Origin: Pseudobdellovibrionaceae bacterium
GTDB lineage: Bacteria; Bdellovibrionota; Bdellovibrionia; Bdellovibrionales; Bdellovibrionaceae
Length of the DNA: 64,000 nt
Assembly: GCA_019637955.1 (NCBI GenBank)
Contig: JAHBUS010000003.1
Span: 1-64,000 of the forward strand
Direction: 5' to 3'
Below are positions 43,658 through 52,003 of this stretch, piece by piece. Below the pieces are notes generated by a model. The model did no database searches. It was given only the letters and a program-made list of their open reading frames with translations, and was not told the DNA's origin. The position numbers were made by a program, and so were the translations under genes. The number at the start of each line of letters is the position of its first letter. The first letter of the stretch is position 1.

Positions 43658-44694
43658 CGCGACTGAACCTCCTGGCATTTTTCACGCACCCACTTCACGA
43701 AGTGGCGCACGTTTTCTTCGGGCGTGGGTGGAAGCAAGCCGTGACCGAGGCCGCAGACCCATCCGGTCCACTCTTCGGGCTTTTGAAAGTTCAACGAGGA
43801 CCACCACATCTCGAGCTGGCGGCGGAACTGTTCGGGCGGCAGGATGATCAGTTCGGGATCGAAGTTGCCTTGCACGAAGCCGCGCGACGACTGGATCACG
43901 GATTTGATCGGGGCGCGGTGATCCATGCCGACGCCGGCAAGACCGGGGATCTCGCGCTGAATGTGCAGCATCGCTTCGGTCGAAATGCCTTTGGCGTAGT
44001 AGCCGAGCTTTCCGGGAAACGTCGCGGCCAGAATTTTGAGCGGCAGAATCACTTTGGCTTGCAGCTCCTCGTAAGCCAGCTCTCCCGAAGCGGTGTCCAG
44101 AATCATCACGACCTCGGCGCCGCCATCGAATTGCAGCTGAATATTTTGCGACAGGAGCGGAACGAAGAGCTCTTCAAAGCCGTTCCAGAGCGAGGGCGCC
44201 GCCAACTTGGCTTCGCGGATGCCATTCTTGTGCGTGCCTTGAATCGCGAACGTGAAGAGGGTCCAAGGTCCACCGACAAAGCCGATCAGGTTTTTGTTTT
44301 TCGGCAGCACTTTGCGGGTTTCTTGCATGGCCTCTTTTTGAAAGAGCATGTGCTGAATCGCCTGATCCAAGGGCGGCGCGTTCTTCAGCGTTTGCAGGCT
44401 CATCGGCGTTTTCAGTTTAGGGCCGCCGAAGTCTTCGAACACGATGTCCACGCCCATCGCCATCAACGGAAAGAGAATGTCGCTGAATAAAATCGCGACG
44501 TCGAAATCAAAATCCTCGATGGGACCCATCGCGACTTCGGCCGCGAGCTTGGGCGAGAGGCAGAGCTGCGAAAAGGTGTAGGTCTTTTTCAGGTTTTGGT
44601 AATGCGAATGGTAGCGGCCCGCTTGGCGCATCATCCAGATTGGAGGCGCGTCGTTGGGTTGGCGTTTCAGAGCATTCACAAATTTTGTATTCAT
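43654..44694 (-). CDS. hemE: Uroporphyrinogen decarboxylase
   Basis: A 346-residue enzyme that decarboxylates uroporphyrinogen III to coproporphyrinogen III. The N-terminal PPIWMMRQAGRY (conserved Arg pair), FSDILFPLMAMG and GFVGGPWTL are diagnostic. ATG 44694 is preferred since GGGAGA lies at a suitable distance; the ATG at 44700 abuts that site. It follows the response regulator gene across a 69-base gap holding two hairpin-forming repeats. Confidence 0.95.
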   Translation of the reverse strand: MNTKFVNALKRQPNDAPPIWMMRQAGRYHSHYQNLKKTYTFSQLCLSPKLAAEVAMGPIEDFDFDVAILFSDILFPLMAMGVDIVFEDFGGPKLKTPMSLQTLKNAPPLDQAIQHMLFQKEAMQETRKVLPKNKNLIGFVGGPWTLFTFAIQGTHKNGIREAKLAAPSLWNGFEELFVPLLSQNIQLQFDGGAEVVMILDTASGELAYEELQAKVILPLKILAATFPGKLGYYAKGISTEAMLHIQREIPGLAGVGMDHRAPIKSVIQSSRGFVQGNFDPELIILPPEQFRRQLEMWWSSLNFQKPEEWTGWVCGLGHGLLPPTPEENVRHFVKWVREKCQEVQSR

Positions 44695-44707
44695 AACCAT
44701 TCTCCCT

Positions 44708-44765
44708 GGCGCGGGGCGACCCGCACCGGTCTGTTTCTCGGGCGCGGGGCGACCCGCACCGGTCT
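44708..44765. repeat. Two 25-base direct repeats with hairpin between regulator and hemE
   Basis: The 25-base unit beginning GGCGCGGGGCGACCCGCACC occurs at 44708-44732 and 44741-44765, a 33-base period. Each copy contains the inverted repeat GCGGG-N4-CCCGC followed by the palindrome ACCGGT. The second copy covers the regulator stop codon. They lie on the transcript between the regulator and hemE and may act as RNA structure or a protein site. Confidence 0.75.
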
Positions 44766-45432
44766 ATTCCCCTAAAATCCACTGGTAGCCGAGCCCGCGC
44801 ACCGAACGGATCAAGTGACCTTGTTCGTCGCGCAGAGCCTGACGGAGTCGCAAAATTGAATTGTCCACCGTGCGGTGGCTCGGAAAAGATTCAAGCCCCC
44901 AAACCTTGTCCAGGATCTCGTCGCGGGTCACGGGCTTGGGGCTGCTTTCGATGAGCAGCTGCAAAACCTGAAAATCGCGGTTGGCCAAAAAGGTCATCTG
45001 GCCGTTGTCATCTTGAAAACACATCTTTTCGAGATCGAGCAGGCCCTGCGGCAGCTTGATTTGGCTCGTCACCTGATGGTTTTGCAACACGTGGTTAAGA
45101 CGCAGCAGGAGCTCGCGGAAGTGAAACGGTTTGGGAATAAACTCCTCGGCGCCGATCTCGTAACCCTCAAGGCGGTTCTCGGCGGTGTTCCACGCGGTCA
45201 TAAAAATAATCGGCAGGGCGCTCTTGTCTTTGATTTCACGTGCCAGATCCAGACCCGAACCGTCGGGAAGTCCGATGTCCAAAATGACGAGATCCGGTTT
45301 GTGCGTTTGCAAGGAGGTGCGCGCCTCGGCGAGCGACTGGGCCCAAACCACGTCGAAAGATTCGGCCTTGAGCAGCTCAAGCAGGCTTGAACCCAAAGAG
45401 GAGTCGTCTTCGACGAGAAGCAGGCGGTTCAT
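44764..45432 (-). CDS. OmpR-type response regulator in heme operon
   Basis: A 222-residue protein with receiver (residues 1-115; VEDDSS acidic pocket, phosphoacceptor Asp in VILDIGLPDGSG, Lys in PKPF) and winged-helix domain (about 130-220, with VTRDEILDKVWGLES and RTVDNSILRLRQAL, ending GLGYQW). Its ATG overlaps the stop of the kinase gene. Position inside the heme operon suggests control of heme genes or of envelope genes in response to heme or iron. A tandem 11-base repeat upstream of hemA fits its expected binding style. Confidence 0.9.
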   Translation of the reverse strand: MNRLLLVEDDSSLGSSLLELLKAESFDVVWAQSLAEARTSLQTHKPDLVILDIGLPDGSGLDLAREIKDKSALPIIFMTAWNTAENRLEGYEIGAEEFIPKPFHFRELLLRLNHVLQNHQVTSQIKLPQGLLDLEKMCFQDDNGQMTFLANRDFQVLQLLIESSPKPVTRDEILDKVWGLESFPSHRTVDNSILRLRQALRDEQGHLIRSVRGLGYQWILGE

Positions 45433-46358
45433 CGGCGAGCTCCCAGGCCTTGCGCGGGACCGCTGCCCTTGGGCGGGGCTTGCAGCGAGCCAGGAAGATT
45501 CATCTTCACCGCGAAACCTTGCGTGAGCGAAACGAACTCGGCGTCGCCGCCCATCAAGCGGGTGAGCTTTTTGACCAAGAACAGACCCAGGCCCGTGCCG
45601 CTCGTTTTGGTGTGGCGGCGGAAGAGCTCGCCCAATTGGTCCAAGGGGCCTTGGTAACCCCTGCCGTCATCACGCACGGTGATTTCGATATGCCCGGCAT
45701 CAAGGTTTTTCACTTCAAGCCAAAGATTCTCCGCGCCGCCATGAACGACGGCGTTCTGAAACAAATTCTTGAGCAGGCTTTCCATCGCGCGGCGGTCGGC
45801 CTGCACAAAGGCTTCGCTCGAAAGGTGCACTTGCACCGGAAACTGGGGCGCCAACTCCGAAAGCGTGCGTGAGAGCGGGAGAGTCTCGATCAAGAACTTG
45901 TCCTCATCCGCGCGGGCCACCCACAGCGAGTTTTCGAGCTGCACTTCGAGTTTGCCCATGTCGTCCAAGAGTCGAAGCGTGGGTCCGGCGCGCCCCGACT
46001 TTTTGAGATCGTCTTGCAGGCCCTCGGCTTGAAGGCGCAGGCGCGAGAGCGAGGTTTTCAGTTCGTGCGAAAAGACGGCAAAAAACTGACGGATCTGTTC
46101 CGAGCGCACGCGCTCGCGAAAAATAAAATAGAACAGGCCCACGCCGCCCATCAAAAGAGCGACGATCATGGTCATCAACTCGTAGGCGACCATTTTGTTG
46201 TGCTTCCAAATCGCCTGCGCCTCGGGCGTCCCGAGAGCTTCGATCGAAGCAAAGAGGCGGGCGTGAAAAATCAAGAGCCACACCGCCAGGGCGATCGTAA
46301 AGATCATCCAGATGACGGCGACGGCCAATTTGAAATCCCAAGCCTTCTGTCGGTTCAT
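45429..46358 (-). CDS. Sensor histidine kinase in heme operon
   Basis: A 309-residue kinase with two N-terminal membrane helices (about residues 10-33 and 60-82) and only about 25 residues between them outside, so ligand sensing may occur in the membrane. The H-box is FFAVFSHELKTSLSRLRLQ, N-box NLFQNAVVHGG (Asn present), G1 RDDGRG and G2 GTGLGLFLVKK. No HAMP domain is recognisable. It overlaps the regulator by four bases and hemL by four bases, so all are co-expressed. Confidence 0.88.
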   Translation of the reverse strand: MNRQKAWDFKLAVAVIWMIFTIALAVWLLIFHARLFASIEALGTPEAQAIWKHNKMVAYELMTMIVALLMGGVGLFYFIFRERVRSEQIRQFFAVFSHELKTSLSRLRLQAEGLQDDLKKSGRAGPTLRLLDDMGKLEVQLENSLWVARADEDKFLIETLPLSRTLSELAPQFPVQVHLSSEAFVQADRRAMESLLKNLFQNAVVHGGAENLWLEVKNLDAGHIEITVRDDGRGYQGPLDQLGELFRRHTKTSGTGLGLFLVKKLTRLMGGDAEFVSLTQGFAVKMNLPGSLQAPPKGSGPAQGLGARR

Positions 46359-47656
46359 GCTTTGAAAACTCCCAGGGCTTTGTCAAAAGCGTTCAGCGTT
46401 TCGCCCAAGACGGCTTCGGTGTGCGCAAAGGACAAGAAGCCGACCTCGTAGCCGCTCGGCGCGAGATACACGCGCTGCTGCAAGAGATGGTGAAAGAGTT
46501 TGGCGAAGTTTTCTTTTTGCCCCTCGGGGATCTGGCTCAAGTGGCGGATGGTTTTGTCGGTGCGCCCGTGGATCCAGAACAGCGACTCGAAGTGCGCGAC
46601 CTGAAAGGGCGCCGAGTGCTTGTCGAATAGGGCCTGCATCTCTTTGGTGAACATCGCCGTGCGCGAGCGCAAAACGGTGTAGACGTCGTTCTTCTCGACC
46701 TGCTCGAGCGTGGTGAGGCCCGCGCGCATGCCAACGGGATTCGCGCTCAAGGTGCCCGCTTGGTAAACGGGACCGCTCGGCGCGATCCAGTCCATCAAGT
46801 CCTGGCGTCCACCGTAGGCCGCGACGTTAAAGCCGCCACCCAAAACTTTGCCGTAGGCCACGAGGTCGGGTTGAATGTTCCACAAACCCGCCAGGCCTTG
46901 CGGGCCCACGCGAAAACCCGTGATGACTTCGTCAAAGATCAAAAGCGAGCCGTGCTGCTTGGTGATGTCGCGCAGGAAACGCAAAAACTCCTGACGCTGG
47001 ATCAAGAGACCGTAGTTCGCGGGCACGGGCTCGATGATCACGGCCGCAATTTGCGAGCCGTACTTGCTGAAGAGCTCGGTCACCGCTTTTTCGTCGTCGA
47101 GTTCCGCGACCAGCGTTTCGCCCGCGATCTCTTGCGAGACGCCGGCGGAGTCGGAACTGGCCAGGCCCGCAAGCCCGCTGCCGGATTTCACGAGCATCGA
47201 ATCGACGTGGCCGTGGTAGCAGCCGTTGAATTTCAAAAGATATTTGCGGCCAGTGGTGGCCTTCGACAGGCGGGCGAGCGACATGACGGCCTCGGTTCCC
47301 GACGAAACAAAGCGCAGGCGCTCAACGAACGGGATCCACGACTTGATTTTTTCGCCCAAGGCGAGCGAGTAGGGCTCGCACGCGCCAAAACTCCAAGCGG
47401 TGTCGATCATCTCGAGCACGGCTTTTTGCACCTCGGGATTGCGGTGACCCAAGATCAAGGGGCCAAAGCTTTGGCAGAAGTCGATGTACCGATCGCCCTC
47501 CACCGACGTCAGGTGCGCGCCTTGTCCTTTTTGAAAAAAGATGGGCGTGCCGCCCACGCTGCGAAACGCGCGCACGGGACTGTGCACGCCACCGGGAGCG
47601 ACTTTTTGCGAGCGTTCAAAGAGTTCTTTCGAGGATCCAAAGTTGTTAGAAGCCAT
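46355..47656 (-). CDS. hemL: Glutamate-1-semialdehyde 2,1-aminomutase
   Basis: A 433-residue PLP enzyme that makes 5-aminolevulinate from glutamate-1-semialdehyde. PGGVHSPVRAF at the start, LRFVSSGTEAVMSLARL (PLP phosphate contact), LIFDEVITGFRVG and VAYGKVLGGGFNVAAYGG with the Schiff-base Lys are all present. ATG 47656 with GGAG upstream gives MASNNFGSS; an ATG at 47680 lies inside hemC. It overlaps hemC by 11 bases and the kinase gene by four. Confidence 0.95.
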   Translation of the reverse strand: MASNNFGSSKELFERSQKVAPGGVHSPVRAFRSVGGTPIFFQKGQGAHLTSVEGDRYIDFCQSFGPLILGHRNPEVQKAVLEMIDTAWSFGACEPYSLALGEKIKSWIPFVERLRFVSSGTEAVMSLARLSKATTGRKYLLKFNGCYHGHVDSMLVKSGSGLAGLASSDSAGVSQEIAGETLVAELDDEKAVTELFSKYGSQIAAVIIEPVPANYGLLIQRQEFLRFLRDITKQHGSLLIFDEVITGFRVGPQGLAGLWNIQPDLVAYGKVLGGGFNVAAYGGRQDLMDWIAPSGPVYQAGTLSANPVGMRAGLTTLEQVEKNDVYTVLRSRTAMFTKEMQALFDKHSAPFQVAHFESLFWIHGRTDKTIRHLSQIPEGQKENFAKLFHHLLQQRVYLAPSGYEVGFLSFAHTEAVLGETLNAFDKALGVFKA

Positions 47657-49133
47657 AGAAGCGTCTCCAGTCCGATTCATTTAAAAAGAGTTGATCCGCG
47701 CTTAAGCTGCCGAGGCGCTGCTGCAGGTGTTCGCGCGTGTTGCCCAGGCCCGAGCTGTGGTGCTTGGTGCGGATCGCGGGAACAAATTTTTCGGCGGCAT
47801 CAAAGATCGCGCCGGCGTGCCAGAAAAAATGCGTGGCGGTCTCAAGCTGATGGCGCACCTCGGGTGAGATGTCAGTCTTCAGCACCATTCGGTACGTGGT
47901 GAGCTTGGGCATCGAATCGGCGGGAGCCGAGTCGTGGCTGAGTTTGAGCCACGAGAGTTTTTGGCCCGCGAGTTCGTCGACGTTCGGGCGTGCCTCGCCC
48001 CAACCTTCGCTCGAACCATTCACCCAGACGCCTTTTTCGGCCAAGAACTCCCAAGCCGCCAGGCCCGAGGTCCAAACATACTCGGCCTGCGCGTGGTAAG
48101 CCGCGGACCAAGCCCGTTTGTGACTGACGTACAAAGCCGTCTCAAGCATGGTGGCGGGAAGCGCTTCGAGATCGTAAAAGTCCTCGCTGCGGAAAGTGCC
48201 GGGGACCCGTGAGCCGGATCCGGCCACCGCTTCCGGCTTTTCGAGCCAGATTTTTTCGACGGGTTCTCCTTGAGGAGGCGCGCCCATCACCAGACGAAGT
48301 TGAAAGCCTTGCAGTTCCGCTTGCAGGGCGCCGAGTTTGAGATGGCAGCCACCGCCAAAGGTGGCGAGCTGCGAGCGCTCCCACTGGGCCGCCGCGAACG
48401 TCTCGGGACAGTGAATGGCTTTGAGGAGTTCGCGAAGATCCGTGCGGTCTTTGCGGATCTCGATCGCCAGCGCGCCTTGCGCGGGGGCCGGGGGTTCGAT
48501 TTGCAGCGGAATCACCATGAAGCGCGAGTCGTTCAAGACTTTGCGGATCACGCCCTGAGCGTCGCCGAACTCTTCGCGCGTCGACGACATCAAACGGTCG
48601 AGCGCGGCTTTGGCGACGATCAAGGCTTCGCCCTGGCCTTCGTGCAGTTTGGTGAGGCGGGTGGGAATATTTCCGCGCACGGAGTGAAACTCGAGCGGCG
48701 GGTTGTTCTTGGGCGCCAGTCTCGGCCACGCTTTTTGCAAAAAGTAGCTCCGGCGCGGCGACGAGCTGAGCACGCGCCAAGTTTTGAGGTTCTCGGTGAA
48801 AGCGGCCTTGCGCACGAGCAAAACGTCGCGGGCATCGGCACGCTTCATCGTCGCGACGACTTCGGTCTTCTCGCGTTTCTCGGTGGGAAGATCTTTCCAC
48901 GAGTGCACGACGAGGTCGAACTCGCCGGACTCAAGGCCGCCGACAAAATCTTCGGTGAAGACGCCTTTGGCGGGCATTTGCCAAAGCGGGTTTGACTGCT
49001 CACGGTCGCCCAGGCTTTCGCGGAAGTGGTATTGAACTTGGATCTGCGGGTGCGCTTTTTGGAGGGCTTCGCCGACTTGGTAGGCTTGCAGCCTTGCTAA
49101 ATCCGATTTTCTCGCGGCGACTATGAGACGCAC
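47646..49133 (-). CDS. hemC: Hydroxymethylbilane synthase with C-terminal extension
   Basis: A 495-residue protein. Residues 1-310 are porphobilinogen deaminase: ARKSDLARLQAYQV start, VVHSWKDLPT, RRSYFL, HSVRGNIPTRL and the cofactor Cys in FGGGCHLKLGALQ. Normal deaminases have about 310 residues. The last 185 residues (about 310-495) contain YVSHKRAWSA, VWTSGLAAWEFLAEKGVWVNG and FFWHAGAIFDA, resembling uroporphyrinogen III synthase (HemD) strands, but divergent. GTG 49133 is chosen since GGAGG lies just upstream; the frame begins at 49163. It overlaps hemA by 13 bases. No other hemD is in the operon. Confidence 0.85.
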   Translation of the reverse strand: MRLIVAARKSDLARLQAYQVGEALQKAHPQIQVQYHFRESLGDREQSNPLWQMPAKGVFTEDFVGGLESGEFDLVVHSWKDLPTEKREKTEVVATMKRADARDVLLVRKAAFTENLKTWRVLSSSPRRSYFLQKAWPRLAPKNNPPLEFHSVRGNIPTRLTKLHEGQGEALIVAKAALDRLMSSTREEFGDAQGVIRKVLNDSRFMVIPLQIEPPAPAQGALAIEIRKDRTDLRELLKAIHCPETFAAAQWERSQLATFGGGCHLKLGALQAELQGFQLRLVMGAPPQGEPVEKIWLEKPEAVAGSGSRVPGTFRSEDFYDLEALPATMLETALYVSHKRAWSAAYHAQAEYVWTSGLAAWEFLAEKGVWVNGSSEGWGEARPNVDELAGQKLSWLKLSHDSAPADSMPKLTTYRMVLKTDISPEVRHQLETATHFFWHAGAIFDAAEKFVPAIRTKHHSSGLGNTREHLQQRLGSLSADQLFLNESDWRRFYGF

Positions 49134-49996
49134 AGATCCTCCCAGCCTAAAGGTCGAAACCACGCTTTCTCATAGCGCAAGGCTGAGAGTTGTACCACCG
49201 TCGAGTGAATTTCATGTTTCAAGGCGTTAATGTGCTCTTGATTTTGCTGGATCTCGGCGAAGAGATCTTTGAGTTCAAAAAGGGCGGGACGCAAGGAGGC
49301 CGCCGAAGTCGCCATCGGCGTGAGTTCGCGCTCCTCATGAGCCCCTTTATCGCGCAAATCGATCCACGAGTTCTCGCAATTCTCTAAGACGCCCGCGAGT
49401 TCGTTCTCCGAGAGCGGAGCGGCGACCAAAACCCACGAGCCGGCCGCGGGTTTTTCACCCAAGGCTTTGACGGGCATGCCGGGGAACTTGGCTTTCGATT
49501 TTTGTGGGTTGCGCACCCAGAGATCGGTGGGGCTTTGCGAAAGCCAAGGCAGAATCGATTCGGTGAGCAGGCCGGCGCCCAGGATCGTCACGCTCTGGCC
49601 TTGCGGAATTTTTTTTCGCAAAAGTGATCCGTACGACTGCGACGTGTGACCGCGCAGGTAATCCGAACGGATCTGCTTGGTGTCTTCCAGCAGGCCTTGG
49701 CCCCAAGGTTTGAAGAACGAAAACTCCGGATTGACGGTTTGGTGCGCGAGGAACTGTTTGAACTGTCCCAAGATTTCGGTCTCGCCAAAGAGGGGAGACT
49801 TCAGTCCGCAGATGGTTTCCAGGAGAAAGCGGTAGGCCTCGGGCCCGCGCAAGAGCGAGCCGTCCAAAACGGTCTCTTCGGTCTCGCGCTGGATCCAAAT
49901 CTTGCGCATGCAGGTTTCAAACAAGACGCCTTCGCTCACGATCACATCGTGAGCGCCGTTCTCCTTGAGAAAGTGGCGGATTTGGAATCCAAACAT
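49121..49996 (-). CDS. hemA: Short glutamyl-tRNA reductase
   Basis: A 291-residue divergent member of the glutamyl-tRNA reductase family, starting the C5 pathway. The catalytic region FETCMRKIWI (usual LSTCNRTE) supplies the thioester Cys, and GLKSPLFGETEILGQFKQFL matches the conserved GLDSxxxGExQILGQ stretch. A nucleotide-binding strand with GAGLLTES follows. Typical enzymes are about 410-430 residues; the shorter length reflects a compact N-terminal domain and reduced dimerisation domain (residues about 240-290). ATG 49996 has GAGGGC upstream. It is the first heme operon gene. Confidence 0.85.
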   Translation of the reverse strand: MFGFQIRHFLKENGAHDVIVSEGVLFETCMRKIWIQRETEETVLDGSLLRGPEAYRFLLETICGLKSPLFGETEILGQFKQFLAHQTVNPEFSFFKPWGQGLLEDTKQIRSDYLRGHTSQSYGSLLRKKIPQGQSVTILGAGLLTESILPWLSQSPTDLWVRNPQKSKAKFPGMPVKALGEKPAAGSWVLVAAPLSENELAGVLENCENSWIDLRDKGAHEERELTPMATSAASLRPALFELKDLFAEIQQNQEHINALKHEIHSTVVQLSALRYEKAWFRPLGWEDLCVS

Positions 49997-50028
49997 GCCC
50001 TCAAACTAACTCGGAAACGCTGCGTAAT

Positions 50029-50045
50029 TGTCACAGAAATGTCAC
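50029..50045. promoter_or_regulatory. 11-base tandem repeat upstream of hemA
   Basis: TGTCACAGAAATGTCAC contains two TGTCAC copies with an 11-base period, in the 146-base gap between divergent hemA and the barrel gene. OmpR-family regulators bind tandem repeats with this spacing, and the heme operon encodes one, so this is a candidate site. The minus-strand reading is GTGACA-N5-GTGACA. It lies 33 bases before the hemA start. Confidence 0.45.
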
Positions 50046-50142
50046 CGGACCCCGGTTCGTTTCATTTTGAGAAGGGTTTTCGTGCTGATAGGATTCGAGA
50101 GTGATTCTCGCGTGATTGGGTGGCTCTCGAGCCGGAGGTACG

Positions 50143-50661
50143 ATGAAAAAGATAATGATTCTCATGTTCTGCTTAAGCCTCCCGGCCGCCTCCTGGGCCC
50201 AGCGCCGGGCTTCGGGAAGCAGCACCAGTGGCGGCTCGCGCCTGACTTACGACCTGGGCGCCAGCACCGGTTCTTACGGTGGATACAGTTACAGCGAGAT
50301 CAATCTGGGTCTGAACTGGTATTTCGCCGACTGGATGTCGTGGCGAAACGCGGTCTTCACGCGCCAGGGAAAAGAGCAGAACACCACGGGTCTCGACACG
50401 TCCCTGCGCTTTGAGTACAACGCCGTCGGCGAGGACTTCGGCGTGAAGGCCTTTGCGGGTCCCGGTTACCGGTTCGCCTCCAAATCCCTGTCGGCGGCCT
50501 TTGCCGAAGCGGGCTTGGTCTTCAAGCTCGGCGGTCTGTCGATCGGCGCGGGCGCCAAGACCATGATGTATCAAAATCCCGGCGAGGACTCGTCGGGAGG
50601 CACGCTGCCGAAACAGGACACGAGCTACTTCTTGATCTTGGGCGGCGGCGGGGTGTTGTGA
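50143..50661 (+). CDS. Small outer-membrane beta-barrel protein
   Basis: A 172-residue protein with a signal peptide (MKKIMILMFCLSLPAASWAQ). The mature part alternates hydrophobic and polar residues with many Gly, Tyr and Ser (GGYSYSEINLGLNWYFADW, GVKAFAGPGYRFASKSL) and ends GGGGVL, like eight-strand barrels. GGAGG precedes ATG 50143. It is followed by the antiporter gene with one shared base (TGATG), so co-translation is likely. Function unknown. Confidence 0.7.
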   Translation: MKKIMILMFCLSLPAASWAQRRASGSSTSGGSRLTYDLGASTGSYGGYSYSEINLGLNWYFADWMSWRNAVFTRQGKEQNTTGLDTSLRFEYNAVGEDFGVKAFAGPGYRFASKSLSAAFAEAGLVFKLGGLSIGAGAKTMMYQNPGEDSSGGTLPKQDTSYFLILGGGGVL

Positions 50662-51941
50662 TGAACCCTTCGACGGTTGAGCTCTTAGGTGCGGTGCTTT
50701 TTGGTTTGGCCGTTTTCCACACCTTCATGGTCGGAAAGATTTTGGATTTTTCCCACCGCTTTCCCAAAGACTCGGCCGCCGCGTCGCTTTTGCATTTTGC
50801 CGGCGAAATCGAAGTCGTTTTCGGCTTGTGGGGCGCCCTGCTCTTGATCGTCATGGGCGTGATGAACGGTTTCGGTTCGGTCGTCGAGTACCAGTCGCAG
50901 CTTCATTTCACCGAGCCGATCTTTGTTTTTTGCATCATGGTCATCGCGGCGACCAAGCCCGTGCTCTGGCTGGCGCAAAAGCTCATTCAAGGTTTGTCGC
51001 TCGTTCTCGCGCACGCGACCAAGCTTCCTCAGGTCTTGGTGGACGTCTTTATCCTTTTGGTCGTCGGGCCCTTGGCGGGGAGTTTCATCACCGAGCCCGC
51101 GGCGATGACGGTCACGGCGCTGCTGCTCGCGCGGATGATCCACCGGGTGAATGAAAATCTCATGTACGTCGCTTTGGCCGTGCTGTTCGTCAACGTGTCG
51201 ATCGGCGGCGCGCTCACTCCCTACGCAGCGCCGCCGATTTTGATGGTGGCCTCGAAATGGGGATGGGATTTGGCCACGGTGTTCTCGCACTTCGGTTGGA
51301 AGGCGGCGAGCGCGGTCACCATCAACGCGTTTTTCTTCGTGCTCTTTTTCAGGCTCAAGCTCCGCTCGCACCTGCATCCGCTCAAGGTCGTCGCGGATAG
51401 TGAGACCATGCCCTTTTCGGTGGTGGGCCTTCACTACGCTTTTTTGGTGCTCGTGGTTTTGTGCGCTCACTACCCGGCGCTGGCGATGGGAACGTTTTTG
51501 TTTTTCCTCGGGATGACGGCCGTCACGAGTCAATACCAAGACCGCATCCGCTTGAAAGAAGCTTTGCTCGTCGCCTTTTTCTTGGGAGGGATCATCGTCT
51601 TCGGACCCTTGCAGGCGTGGTGGCTCACGCCGGTCTTAAAATCGCTCAACTCGATCGGTCTGTTCTTGAGCGCGACGGCGCTCACGGCGGTGACCGACAA
51701 TGCGGCACTCACGTTCTTGGGCTCGCAGGTCGAAGGGCTTTCGGAGTCGTCGAAGTACTTCTTGGTCGCGGGCGCGATCGCCGGCGGCGGTCTGACGATC
51801 ATCGCCAACGCCCCGAACGCGGCAGGCTTTTCGATCTTGCAAGACAAGTTCCCGAACGGCGTCCACCCCGGCCGCCTCTTGATCGCCGCCCTCGCCCCCA
51901 CCCTGATCGCCGTCCTCTTCCTAGGCTTCATGCCCGGTTAA
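50661..51941 (+). CDS. Putative Na+/H+ antiporter
   Basis: A 426-residue membrane protein with ten or more helices. It resembles the putative Na+/H+ antiporter family: FHTFMVGKILDFSHRFPKDSA, FITEPAAMTVTALLLA, NVSIGGALTPYAAPPILMVA, ATALTAVTDNAALTFLGSQV and GGGLTIIANAPNAAG, including a charged TDNAA motif in a membrane helix. Start at ATG 50661 shares one base with the previous stop. Cation specificity is inferred from the family. A likely terminator overlaps its stop. Confidence 0.8.
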   Translation: MNPSTVELLGAVLFGLAVFHTFMVGKILDFSHRFPKDSAAASLLHFAGEIEVVFGLWGALLLIVMGVMNGFGSVVEYQSQLHFTEPIFVFCIMVIAATKPVLWLAQKLIQGLSLVLAHATKLPQVLVDVFILLVVGPLAGSFITEPAAMTVTALLLARMIHRVNENLMYVALAVLFVNVSIGGALTPYAAPPILMVASKWGWDLATVFSHFGWKAASAVTINAFFFVLFFRLKLRSHLHPLKVVADSETMPFSVVGLHYAFLVLVVLCAHYPALAMGTFLFFLGMTAVTSQYQDRIRLKEALLVAFFLGGIIVFGPLQAWWLTPVLKSLNSIGLFLSATALTAVTDNAALTFLGSQVEGLSESSKYFLVAGAIAGGGLTIIANAPNAAGFSILQDKFPNGVHPGRLLIAALAPTLIAVLFLGFMPG

Positions 51942-51975
51942 GGTGCCTGCCGGGGTCGCGACCGACCACCTTTTT
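51940..51975 (+). terminator. Terminator after antiporter gene
   Basis: AAGGTG (51940-51945) pairs with CACCTT (51967-51972), and the second arm runs into TTTTT (51971-51975). The loop contains GGTCGCGACC, itself a palindrome. It overlaps the antiporter stop codon. Confidence 0.55.
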
Positions 51976-52003
51976 GAAATGCGGAGAGTCGAAAGGACTT
52001 TTT

